A DNA stretch of 22,469 nucleotides from Lachnospiraceae bacterium UBA1201 (GTDB taxonomy: Bacteria > Bacillota > Clostridia > Lachnospirales > Lachnospiraceae). Made by a program: the position numbers and the translations under genes. The notes beneath the pieces are model-generated. The model made no database searches. It was not told the DNA's origin and saw only the letters and a program-made list of their open reading frames with translations. The stretch is taken from assembly GCA_002309675.1 (NCBI GenBank), contig DBXX01000112.1, forward strand, positions 25,913 through 48,381. Reading direction: 5' to 3'. Shown piece by piece: positions 1 through 7,900 of the stretch; position 1 is the stretch's first letter, and each line of letters starts with the position of its first letter.

Positions 1-21
1 GTTCGAATCCCGTCTCGCGCT
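1..21 (+). tRNA. 3' end of a tRNA gene (truncated by the window)
   Basis: The window opens inside a tRNA. Bases 2-8 (TTCGAAT) are a T-loop, flanked by G1 and the 3' T-stem strand CCCGT (9-13). Bases 14-20 (CTCGCGC) would be the 3' acceptor strand, implying a 5' strand GCGCGAG, and T21 the discriminator. No CCA is encoded; a run of T (21-26) follows directly. A U discriminator with a GCG-type acceptor start would suit a glycine tRNA, but the anticodon lies outside the window, so the identity is only a guess. Confidence 0.75.
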
Positions 22-61
22 TTTTTGATTCTCAATTGTTTTATAAGGAGTGATCTGTTCC

Positions 62-2083
62 ATGGATCAGAACAACAGACAGGCTAAGAATATCCTTGTC
101 ATCGGCGGAGGAGCCGCGGGCATGATGGCTGCGATCGCAGCAGCATCGGCCGGCGGTAAGGTCACGTTGTTCGAAAAAAATGAAAAACTCGGAAAGAAAC
201 TGTATATCACCGGAAAAGGCAGATGCAATGTGACCAATGCTTGCGACCACGAGGCCTTTTTCGCGAATATCGTTCGTAATCCGAGATTTTTATACAGCAG
301 CTTTAAACTATGCCCGAACGACATGCTGATGGCCCTTCTGGAGTCCTATGGCGTGCCGTTGAAGACGGAGCGTGGAAACCGTGTTTTCCCGGTCAGCGAC
401 CATTCCTCGGATATCATCCGTGCATTGGCCGATGAACTGAAACGGCAGAATGTCCGCGTTTGCCTGAACTATGAGGTGAAGGGGCTGTTGCTTGAAGATA
501 ATGCAGCAGAGGCTTCGGCTTCGAGACGCTGCGTCGGCGTGATCGGCCGGGATGGAAAGAAGCATTATTTCGACCATGTGATCGTGGCGACCGGCGGTCT
601 TTCCTATCCCTCCACGGGATCGACGGGGGATGGGCTGCGATTTGCCGAGAAGGCAGGCCTTAAGGTAAATGAATGTCTGCCGTCGCTGGTGCCTTTTGAA
701 GCGGAAGAAGGCATCTGCAGGGAATTGTCAGGAATCTCGCTAAAGAATGTTGCAGTACGGCTGGTTTGCGAGGCGAAAGAGATCTATTCGGGCTTCGGCG
801 AGATGCTTTTCACGCACTTCGGAGTTTCGGGGCCGCTGATCCTTTCGGCGTCGTCTGAAGCGACCGAATATCTGGCGCAGGGCAGGAAAGCGATCCTGCA
901 TATCGATCTTAAACCGGCGCTTACCGAGAAACAGTTAAATGATAAGTTGATCCGCATGCTGACGGAGGGCGCCTCCAAGAGTTTGAAAAACGCGCTCGGT
1001 TCGGTGCTTCCCGTCCGGCTCTTACTGGCGGTCCTGGATGCCGCCGGTCTGGATCAGGAGAAGAAATGCAGCCTGCTCTCAAAGCAAGAGAGACAGGGCT
1101 TTATACAGAAGTTAAAGGATTTTACATTGACCATAACGTCGACCCGCGGCTTTGCCGAAGCAGTGATCACGCGCGGCGGTGTGGATGTTAAGAATATTTC
1201 CCCGACTACGATGATGGTAAAGGGATACGAGGGGCTGTCGTTTGCAGGCGAAGTTCTGGACGTGGATGCATTGACCGGAGGTTTTAATCTTCAGATCGCC
1301 TGGTCCACCGGCTACGCGGCAGGACTCTATGCGGCATCCGAAGAGAGCACCCCGGAAAAGAAAAAGCCAAAAGATAAGGGGAAGAAACAGAAGGAGAGAG
1401 TGAAAATGAATATACAGATCGCCATCGACGGACCTGCGGGCGCAGGAAAGAGTACCATAGCGAAACAACTCGCAAAGAAGCTGGATATCCTCTATGTGGA
1501 CACCGGCGCGATGTATCGCGCAGTCGCATTATATCTGCTTGAAAACGAGGTCGATATTGACGATGAAGCGACAGTGACACGAATTTGCCGTAATGCAAAA
1601 CTGGATCTGTCGCAGGAGAAGGACGGCCAGCATGTTTTCCTGAACGGACGTGATGTGAACCCGTTCATCCGTACCCCTCGCGTCAGCGATGCGACTTCAC
1701 GCAGCAGTGCCTATGCAGGCGTTCGGGAATATGTCGTAGCTTCCCAGAGAGAGATCGCGAAGAACATCAGCCTGATCATGGACGGCCGCGATATCGGAAC
1801 GGTCGTGCTTCCCGATGCCACTTTGAAGATCTATCTTACCGCAGACCCTAAGGTGCGTGCGAAACGCAGATATGACGAGATGATCGCACGCGGGGACGAG
1901 GCGGACTTCGAGACGATCCTGAAGGAGATCGAAGAGCGGGATCATCGCGACATGACACGCGAGGTCACGCCGCTTCGGCAGGCAGAGGACGCGGTTTGTG
2001 TAGATACGTCCTATATGAGCATCGAAGAGGTCGTGAATACGATCTACGACCTGTGTATGGAACGGGTGAATAAGGGGAAATAA
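62..2083 (+). CDS. cmk: HI0933/BaiN-family flavoprotein fused to cytidylate kinase
   Basis: One 673-residue frame holds two complete proteins. Residues 1 to about 425 are a flavoprotein of the HI0933 family: Rossmann motif GGGAAG near residue 15, family signature TGKGRCNVTN near 50-59, and a C-terminal FAD-contact segment GEVLDVDALTGGFN near 395. The physiological substrate of this family is unsettled. After a Lys/Glu-rich linker (about 426-448), residues 449-673 are a full-length cytidylate kinase, which phosphorylates (d)CMP with ATP: P-loop DGPAGAGKST, then DTGAMYRAVAL, GRDIGTVVLPDA and REVTPLRQAEDAV. I chose ATG 62 because AAGGAG (45-50) lies 11 bases upstream; the GTG at 50 would overlap that site. 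The gene is followed one base later by ispH. An SD and ATG at the kinase boundary suggest the kinase may also be made alone. Separate adjacent genes are the usual arrangement as far as I know. Confidence 0.9.
   Translation: MDQNNRQAKNILVIGGGAAGMMAAIAAASAGGKVTLFEKNEKLGKKLYITGKGRCNVTNACDHEAFFANIVRNPRFLYSSFKLCPNDMLMALLESYGVPLKTERGNRVFPVSDHSSDIIRALADELKRQNVRVCLNYEVKGLLLEDNAAEASASRRCVGVIGRDGKKHYFDHVIVATGGLSYPSTGSTGDGLRFAEKAGLKVNECLPSLVPFEAEEGICRELSGISLKNVAVRLVCEAKEIYSGFGEMLFTHFGVSGPLILSASSEATEYLAQGRKAILHIDLKPALTEKQLNDKLIRMLTEGASKSLKNALGSVLPVRLLLAVLDAAGLDQEKKCSLLSKQERQGFIQKLKDFTLTITSTRGFAEAVITRGGVDVKNISPTTMMVKGYEGLSFAGEVLDVDALTGGFNLQIAWSTGYAAGLYAASEESTPEKKKPKDKGKKQKERVKMNIQIAIDGPAGAGKSTIAKQLAKKLDILYVDTGAMYRAVALYLLENEVDIDDEATVTRICRNAKLDLSQEKDGQHVFLNGRDVNPFIRTPRVSDATSRSSAYAGVREYVVASQREIAKNISLIMDGRDIGTVVLPDATLKIYLTADPKVRAKRRYDEMIARGDEADFETILKEIEERDHRDMTREVTPLRQAEDAVCVDTSYMSIEEVVNTIYDLCMERVNKGK
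1391..1408 (+). promoter_or_regulatory. Internal ribosome binding site and ATG at the kinase domain boundary
   Basis: AAGGAG at 1391-1396 stands 9 bases before an in-frame ATG at 1406-1408. Translation from there gives a 225-residue protein beginning MNIQIAIDGP, which is the normal length and N-terminus of a free-standing cytidylate kinase. The site lies in the lysine-rich linker, whose AAG/GAG codons make SD-like strings likely by chance, so use of this start is inferred. Confidence 0.55.
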
Positions 2084-2084
2084 A

Positions 2085-2939
2085 TTGAAAGCTATCGTAG
2101 CCAAAAGCGCCGGCTTTTGTTTCGGCGTGACACGCGCAGTCGAACGCGTGTATGAAGAGATTGAGAAAAACGGGGATCTCCCGGTCTACACGTACGGTCC
2201 CATTATCCACAACGAGATCGTGGTAGAGGATCTGGAGAAAAAAGGCGTCCGCGTTATTGATGAGGGGGAGGATTTCTCGAAACTCCCGAAGGGCGTCGTC
2301 ATCCTTCGTTCGCACGGCGTAAGCGAGGAGGTCTATAACCGGTTGATCGAAAGCGGTCACCAGGTGGTCGACGCGACTTGCCCGTTCGTGAAGAAGATCC
2401 ACCGGATCGTGAGTGAGAAGAGTGCCGAAGGACAGAAGATCATCATTGCCGGAAACCCGGATCACCCGGAAGTTTCTGCGGTCCTGGGATGGTGCAAAAC
2501 GCCCGGAGCGGTGGTTCAAACGCCCGAAGAACTCGAAGAAGTGATGAAAAATGTAAAAAATTCGGCAATTTTGGTCGCGCAAACCACATTTAATCACAAT
2601 AAGTTCGAAAATCTTGTTGCGTTTGCAAAGAAAATGCGGTATAATATCGATGTTGTAAACACGATATGCAATGCTACAAGGGTTCGACAACTGGAAGCAT
2701 GTGAGGTTGCTGCACAGGTAGACTGTATGTTGGTGATTGGCGGAAGGCATAGTTCCAATACTCAAAAACTGTATGAGATTTGCAAAAACGTATGCGCCAA
2801 AACCTATTATCTGCAGACGGTGGCCGATATTGATCCGAACTGGTTTGATGGTGCCGCATGTGTGGGGATAACGGCTGGGGCTTCTACCCCGAACAATATT
2901 TTAGAGGAGGTTCAAATGCATGTCAGAAACGAGCTTTGA
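2085..2939 (+). CDS. ispH: 4-hydroxy-3-methylbut-2-enyl diphosphate reductase (IspH/LytB)
   Basis: IspH makes IPP and DMAPP from HMBPP in the last step of the MEP isoprenoid pathway, in the cytosol, using a [4Fe-4S] cluster. The 284-residue product is full length. The three cluster cysteines are C12 (in AGFCFGV), C99 (DATCPFV) and C195 (NTICNATRVRQ). The substrate-binding pieces GPIIHNE, LRSHGVS, NPDHPEV and AGASTPNN are all present. The start is TTG at 2085, one base after the previous stop, with AAGGGG at 2072-2077 seven bases upstream. The last 20 bases overlap rpsA in another frame. In several Lachnospiraceae IspH and S1 are one fused protein; here they are separate. From about 2540 to the end, codons become clearly more AT-rich than upstream, and a promoter lies inside this part. 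Confidence 0.96.
   Translation: MKAIVAKSAGFCFGVTRAVERVYEEIEKNGDLPVYTYGPIIHNEIVVEDLEKKGVRVIDEGEDFSKLPKGVVILRSHGVSEEVYNRLIESGHQVVDATCPFVKKIHRIVSEKSAEGQKIIIAGNPDHPEVSAVLGWCKTPGAVVQTPEELEEVMKNVKNSAILVAQTTFNHNKFENLVAFAKKMRYNIDVVNTICNATRVRQLEACEVAAQVDCMLVIGGRHSSNTQKLYEICKNVCAKTYYLQTVADIDPNWFDGAACVGITAGASTPNNILEEVQMHVRNEL
2617..2645 (+). promoter_or_regulatory. Predicted sigma-A promoter inside ispH, reading into rpsA
   Basis: TTGCGT (2617-2622) and a perfect TATAAT (2640-2645) are separated by 17 bases. Transcription would start near 2652, about 270 bases before the rpsA start codon. This would give the abundant ribosomal protein S1 its own supply of mRNA independent of the upstream enzymes. Confidence 0.6.
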
Positions 2940-4068
2940 ACAGATGTTAGAAGAAAGTTTAAAAACAATTCATACAGGAGAGGTAGTCACCGGTACGGTC
3001 ATCGACGTTAAACCCGAAGAGATCGTTTTGAATATCGGCTATAAGGCTGACGGTATCATTACACGTAATGAGTACACCAACACACCGAATGCAGATCTTA
3101 CGACTATGGTTAAAGTCGGCGACGAATTGTCCGCAAAGATCTTAAAGGTCAATGACGGCGAAGGCCAGGTACAACTTTCTTACCGTCGTATGAAGAACGA
3201 GCGCGTCAGCAAGGAACTGGAAGAGGCATTCGAAAACCAGACCGTACTTCGCGCACAGGTCAGCCAGGTACTGAAGGGCGGCCTCGGAGTGATCGTGGAT
3301 GATACCCGCGTATTCATTCCTGCAAGCCTGGTATCCGACATTTATGAGAAGGATCTTTCCCGTTATGAGGGAAAAGAGGTTGAGTTCCTTATCACCGAGT
3401 TTAACCCGAAGAAGCGTCGCATCATCGGCGATTGCAAGACCCTGCTCATCGCTAAGAAGGAAGCTGCCCAGAAGGAGCTTTTCGCTAAGCTTGAGGTCGG
3501 AAGCGTTGTAACCGGTAAGATCAAGAACATCACCGATTTCGGTATCTTCGTTGATCTCGGCGGTGCAGACGGACTGGTTCACATTTCCGAGATGTCCTGG
3601 GGCCGTCTGGAGAGCCCGAAGAAGAACTTCACCGTAGGCCAGACAGTAACAGCTTACGTTAAGGAGATCCATGATACAAAGATCGCTCTTTCCATGAAGT
3701 TCCCGGATCAGAACCCTTGGAAGAACGCAGCTGAGAAGTATGCTGTTGATACCGTGGTTGAGGGTACTGTAGTTCGTATGGCAGATTTCGGTGCTTTCGT
3801 AGAGCTTGAGCCCGGCATCGACGCACTGCTTCATGTTTCCCAGATCGCGAAAGAGCGCATCGGAAAGCCTTCAGACGTTCTGAAGATCGGCCAGAAGATC
3901 ACCGCGAAGATCGTAGATTTCAATTCCGAAGATAAGAAGATCAGCCTCAGCATGAAGGTGCTTCTTGCAGATAAGGAAGAGAATGAAGACGTAGCTCCGG
4001 TTGATATCGAGGCAGTTGCAGCAGCGGCTGAGACTGAGGAAGCTCCTGCAGAAGAGACAAACGAATAA
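2920..4068 (+). CDS. rpsA: Ribosomal protein S1 (four S1 domains)
   Basis: S1-type RNA-binding protein of the small ribosomal subunit, involved in mRNA binding during initiation. The 382-residue product has four OB-fold S1 domains at about 17-88, 105-170, 192-260 and 276-346; domains 3 and 4 carry the clearest signature (TDFGIFVDLGGADGLVHISE and ADFGAFVELEPGIDALLHVS). The tail from about 350 is acidic and rich in Ala/Glu. Four domains fit Gram-positive S1 homologues, against six in E. coli. The start is ATG 2920, nine bases after AGGAGG (2905-2910). The nearby ATG at 2916 is in the ispH frame and is an internal Met of IspH. The gene overlaps ispH by 20 bases, so coupled translation is likely, but it also has a promoter inside ispH. 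A terminator follows at 4091. Confidence 0.95.
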   Translation: MSETSFEQMLEESLKTIHTGEVVTGTVIDVKPEEIVLNIGYKADGIITRNEYTNTPNADLTTMVKVGDELSAKILKVNDGEGQVQLSYRRMKNERVSKELEEAFENQTVLRAQVSQVLKGGLGVIVDDTRVFIPASLVSDIYEKDLSRYEGKEVEFLITEFNPKKRRIIGDCKTLLIAKKEAAQKELFAKLEVGSVVTGKIKNITDFGIFVDLGGADGLVHISEMSWGRLESPKKNFTVGQTVTAYVKEIHDTKIALSMKFPDQNPWKNAAEKYAVDTVVEGTVVRMADFGAFVELEPGIDALLHVSQIAKERIGKPSDVLKIGQKITAKIVDFNSEDKKISLSMKVLLADKEENEDVAPVDIEAVAAAAETEEAPAEETNE

Positions 4069-4090
4069 TTCTCAAATCAAAACATATAGA

Positions 4091-4125
4091 AAGGACTTCG
4101 GATCTTCCGAAGTCCTTCTTTTTTT
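4091..4125 (+). terminator. Intrinsic terminator of the cmk-ispH-rpsA operon
   Basis: Perfect 12-base arms AAGGACTTCGGA (4091-4102) and TCCGAAGTCCTT (4106-4117) with a three-base loop are followed by a run of seven T at 4119-4125. It stands 23 bases after the rpsA stop codon. Confidence 0.95.
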
Positions 4126-4151
4126 CTCGGTCAGCTGTGGATCAGCCGGGT

Positions 4152-4184
4152 AAACAAAAACCGGCACAGGAACCTGCACCGGTT
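4152..4184 (-). terminator. Intrinsic terminator of the DUF1294-type gene
   Basis: Read on the minus strand, AACCGGTGCAGG (4184-4173) pairs with CCTGTGCCGGTT (4170-4159). Two internal pairs are G-U wobbles in this RNA, whereas the plus-strand RNA would have C-A mismatches there, which fixes the direction. A U-rich tract follows (4160-4152). It lies about 55 bases past the stop of the minus-strand gene and is convergent with the rpsA terminator. Confidence 0.85.
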
Positions 4185-4238
4185 TAAAAAAGTATGTGAA
4201 AGGAGAGGACCGTTTTTGCTGCGTAATATCATCGCACA

Positions 4239-4508
4239 CTAAAACGCAAGCAGGTCCAGAAAATAGATACAGATGACATGGAAAATGACGATGCAAGGCA
4301 TACCGATCAGAAAACTTCTGTGTTTCGTCTTATGACGGAACACGAACATCCCGGCCAGACTGCCCCAGGCAGCGCCTAAAAATGCAGTTAAAAAGAGCGT
4401 GGTCTCCTGAATGCGCCACTGATGCCGGCGCGCACGGCTCTTATCCAAACCCATCTGAATAAAGCCAATAACCCCCATGAATGCGAGGTATATATATACA
4501 TATAACAT
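4239..4508 (-). CDS. Small DUF1294-type integral membrane protein
   Basis: This 89-residue membrane protein belongs by pattern to the DUF1294 family, whose function is unknown to me. A first hydrophobic helix covers about residues 2-19. A basic stretch with the family element DKSRARRHQWRIQE follows, then a second helix with GAAWGSLAGM, the conserved FRHKTKHRSF, and a third helix at about 67-87. The ATG at 4508 is supported by GGAG (4520-4517 on the minus strand) 8 bases upstream. The frame stays open upstream to 4700, but that extension has no good ribosome binding site and does not resemble the family. The gene stands alone, convergent with rpsA and divergent from addB. It has its own terminator, and a promoter about 190 bases upstream leaves a long structured leader. 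Confidence 0.85.
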   Translation of the reverse strand: MLYVYIYLAFMGVIGFIQMGLDKSRARRHQWRIQETTLFLTAFLGAAWGSLAGMFVFRHKTKHRSFLIGMPCIVIFHVICIYFLDLLAF

Positions 4509-4698
4509 TATATTATCTCCAAATTCAAAACAAAACAAGGCAGGGCATAAGCCCAACAGTAAATAAGCATGTGTACTGGGGAATATGGAAGATCCATCCG
4601 AAATCGAGAAAAAACTGCAGGCTACGGGATACTCGATATCCCGCAAGGTGCCAAAGCACCGCAAAACAAAGGAATAAATGCCTGACTTCCTCAAACAC
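4509..4698 (-). promoter_or_regulatory. Long structured 5' leader of the DUF1294-type gene (possible cis-regulatory RNA)
   Basis: From a predicted start near 4698 the minus-strand leader is about 190 bases. Two hairpins, GGTGC/GCACC (4660-4656 with 4651-4647) and GGGATA/TATCCC (4642-4637 with 4631-4626), sit inside a closing pair CAGGC (4684-4680) with GCCTG (4622-4618). Three bases later comes a run of six U (4614-4609). A further hairpin GGGC/GCCC (4554-4543) precedes the ribosome binding site. The arrangement looks like a multi-stem RNA followed by an attenuator, but I do not recognise it as any known riboswitch class. The same DNA also contains a 30-codon frame on the other strand, so this reading is uncertain. 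Confidence 0.4.
4585..4677 (+). CDS. Possible 30-codon ORF or gene remnant
   Basis: ATG 4585 opens a 30-codon frame ending in TAA 4675-4677. The product starts MEDPSEIEKKLQATG and ends in a basic tail (KVPKHRKTKE). Codon choice resembles the neighbouring genes, but the only upstream purine run is a weak GGGGA three bases from the ATG, and no promoter for it is evident. It lies opposite the structured leader of the DUF1294-type gene, and the inverted repeats there could be the real signal. I do not recognise the peptide; it may be a decayed gene end or chance. Confidence 0.2.
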   Translation: MEDPSEIEKKLQATGYSISRKVPKHRKTKE

Positions 4699-4704
4699 AA
4701 TTTA

Positions 4705-4733
4705 AGTATATACTAAACGAGATTGAATTGCAA
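4705..4733 (-). promoter_or_regulatory. Predicted sigma-A promoter of the DUF1294-type gene
   Basis: On the minus strand, TTGCAA (4733-4728) and TATACT (4710-4705) are separated by 17 bases. The predicted start is near 4698. The region between this promoter and the divergent addB promoter (4734-4811) is AT-rich, and I see no other element in it. Confidence 0.7.
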
Positions 4734-4811
4734 CGCTTTTTCCGAGAAAATTTCACAGGCTGTGGAGATATTTTTGGGCGTATCTGTTTTTGGAAATATG
4801 ACGCATTCGGT

Positions 4812-4840
4812 TTGACGTAGCCAGGCCGCTATGGTAAAAT
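4812..4840 (+). promoter_or_regulatory. Predicted sigma-A promoter of addBA
   Basis: TTGACG (4812-4817) and TAAAAT (4835-4840) with 17 bases between them. Transcription would start near 4847 and leave a leader of about 55 bases before addB. No GAAC-N4-GTTC (LexA-type) box is visible here. Confidence 0.75.
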
Positions 4841-4902
4841 ATAAGTGTATCTAAAAGGCCTTGCTTCTATGGATCTCAGACCATTTTTTAAGGGGGAGCG
4901 TT

Positions 4903-7900
4903 ATGAGTTTCAGAGTCATTTACGGACCCGGCGGAGCCGGAAAATCCCACTTTATCTACGAAGAATGTATTCAGCGCTCGTTAGAGTATCCGGACCGGAT
5001 GTTCTATCTTTTGGTGCCTGAACAGTCGACGCTTTCCACACAGCAGCACCTATTCGCGCTGCATCCCCGGAGAGGGTCGATCAATATCGATGTCATCGGA
5101 TTTACGACGTTGGCATACCGTTCGATCGAACAGCTTCATATCCCGACGAAGAAGATGATCGATGACTCCGGTAAGATGCTCCTGATGCGAAGGGCAGTGC
5201 GAAATGTATCGAAGGATCTGAAGATCCTGAAGTACGACAGCGAGAAGCCGGGCTTTCTGGATAATGTGATCCACACCCTCGGGGAGATGGCCTCTTTCGG
5301 TCTGTTCGAGGAAGGAAGTTCTCTGCAGGCGCTGCTGGCGGATCCCGGGCAGTCCGGACTTAACGAGCATTACATCCTGCGGCAGAAACTCAGTGACCTG
5401 GCGTTGATCTGGAAGTCCTATCGTCAGGAGCTCGAAGACCGTTTCATGGATAAGGATGAACTGATGCCCATCCTCTGTAAAGCATTGCCCGAGTTCGCTA
5501 AGCAGGTACCCTTCGAGATCTATCTGGATGGGTTCAATGGATTTACACCCCTGCAGTATCAGGTGATCACGCACCTAATGTTAAATGCGAAGAGAGTAAG
5601 TGTGGCGCTGTGCGCGAAGAAGGGGACACTTACAGCCTCCAGAGAGGGGGATCTCTTTTATTCGGCAGCCACGATCTACGGAAAACTCATGGATAGCGCT
5701 CAACGCGACGGAATCGCCGTAGAACCCGATCTTTCCATAGGAGAGGAGTTTGTCTACAGATTGCGCGAAAACGACGAATTGAGCCATTTAGAGCGCGTAT
5801 ACGAGCAACAGGCGAAGCCGACACCGTGGATGCATGAGTGTAAGTCGGTCGAAATGTACCGTTTGGAACATCCTACGATGGAAGTTTCGATGGTCGTTCG
5901 GACCATTCGGGATCTGGTCTATCGGGAAGGCTATCGTTTTTCCGATATCGCCATCGTTACCGGCGAACCGGATCGTTTTCACGATATTATCGTCCGAGAG
6001 TTTGAACGTGCGCAGATTCCGTATTTTGCGGATAACACACGCAACATGACGGACAGTGACTATACGAATTTTGTTCTCAGTCTGTTCGGCCTGCTGACAT
6101 TTAATTTCAAAAAAGAAAGTGTGCTGAGCAGTTTAAAATACGGTTATGTTATCCCGATTGAAGATCTCGACCTTCTGGAGAACTTCATGATCGCTTGCGG
6201 GATTAATTCCTACAAGCGTTTTGTGAAAGTCGCGCAGGAAGAAAACGACGACGAGTTCCATCGTATCATGAGAGATGTTCTGGCGATCTACGGACCTTTC
6301 TATGAGAGATTTCGGAAGGGGAAACACACGGCGGCAGAGTATCTGGAGGGTATAGCCTCGGTTTTGGAGGCATGTAAGGCATCGGAGACGCTTCAGGCGC
6401 GGATCGATTTTCTGAATAATGACGGAAGATATGATCGGGCCGCGGAATACGAAGCCGTGCAGGCGAAGATGGAGAACCTGTTTGCCCAGACAGAGAGCCT
6501 TATGGCAAACGATCTGATGCGTCCGGATGAACTGGAAGAGTTACTTACGGCCGGTCTGGAGGATATGAAGATCGGTGTCATCCCGCCGACTTTGGACCGG
6601 GTGATCATCGGACAGTTGCGCCGTATGCGTATCGGTAAAATAAAAGCTTTGTTTATGCTTGGGGTCAATGAAGGCCTCTTCCCTCTGGTCGCGCAGGGAT
6701 GCGGTCTGATCAATGATTCGGATCGCGATATCCTTAGAGATCTGTCGGTGGAACTTTCTCCTTCGGCTGCGCGGGACAGCATGAATGACAAATTATATTT
6801 ATATCAAATGTTTACGACGCCTTCAAAGCGTTTGTATATCTCATATTCATCTATGGATTCGCAGGGGGAAGCGTTGCTTCCGTCCTATGTGATCGAACAG
6901 ATCCAGACCATATTCAAAAACCTTCCCGTAAAGGAAAAGTTGCCGATAGATAATCAAACGCTACTGAATCCTGATTATTGTATAGATTTGATTTCAAAGA
7001 AGGAGGATGCGTTCGGAAACTATTACCGTGCCCTCTATCAATGGTATAAGGAGAACCCGAAGTATGCAAAGTTATTGTCCGTGCTTGAGGAGCTCCGCAA
7101 GTTTTCTTATGCCCACACTCCTTTGCCGGAAGCGGTTGCCCGTGCACTTTTTGAACGCAATCACAGTGTCAGCCCCTCACGTCTGGAGGCGTACGGCGGC
7201 TGTGCATTTAAACATTTTCTTTACTATGGCCTGAATCTGAAGGAACGGAAGGAATCTACGGTCGATGCCCTCGATAAGGGATCGTTCTATCATGTTGCAC
7301 TTCAATATGTTTTGGAGGAGATGTCCTCGGATCGTGCAGGAGCATCCGGGGAGTGGACGCAGGCCCGGCAGGATGACCTGGTGCAGCGTGCACTCGACTT
7401 TACATACAAACAGTATCCGCTTCTGAGTGAGAAGATCGAGGATGACGGATATAATACGTATCAGGCCCGCACATGGGAGAGGGAGATCGCTTTCCTCGTT
7501 AAGGTCCTTTATGAGCAGATCCGTTCGGGTGATTTTAGAAAATTCCGCTGTGAGGTTCCGTTCGGGAATGTTCCGGATGAGGGCGAACAGGGAAAAACGC
7601 ATATGGAGGCGATCAAGATCCCGGGTACGGACTGCGTGATCTGCGGAAAAGTCGACCGTATCGATGAGACAGAGGATGGAAGTGTTGTTCGTATCATCGA
7701 CTACAAGACGGGGTATAAAGAACTCGATTATTCGCTCCTTTCGGAAGGGGCACAGTTGCAGTTGCCGATCTATCTGACGGCGGTCATGAAGGATCGTCTG
7801 GCGAAAGGAAAAGAGATCCAGCCCGTGGGCGTGTATTATTTTCATGCCGCCGAGCCGCTCGCGGACTGGAACAGCAATAAGTTGGAAGAGTTCGACGACA

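Noticed and set aside
2900..2940. Frameshift breaking an IspH-S1 fusion
   Set aside because: IspH ends normally after its last conserved motif, and rpsA has its own ATG with a strong ribosome binding site, so two genes are the simpler reading. Re-sequencing would settle it.
4239..4700. Longer 153-residue version of the DUF1294-type protein starting at 4700
   Set aside because: The added 64 residues are not family-like and have no ribosome binding site. The start lies at the predicted transcript start, while ATG 4508 has a good GGAG.
4861..4902. TTG start for addB, 14 codons upstream
   Set aside because: No ribosome binding site precedes it. ATG 4903 follows AAGGGGGAG and gives the family N-terminus.
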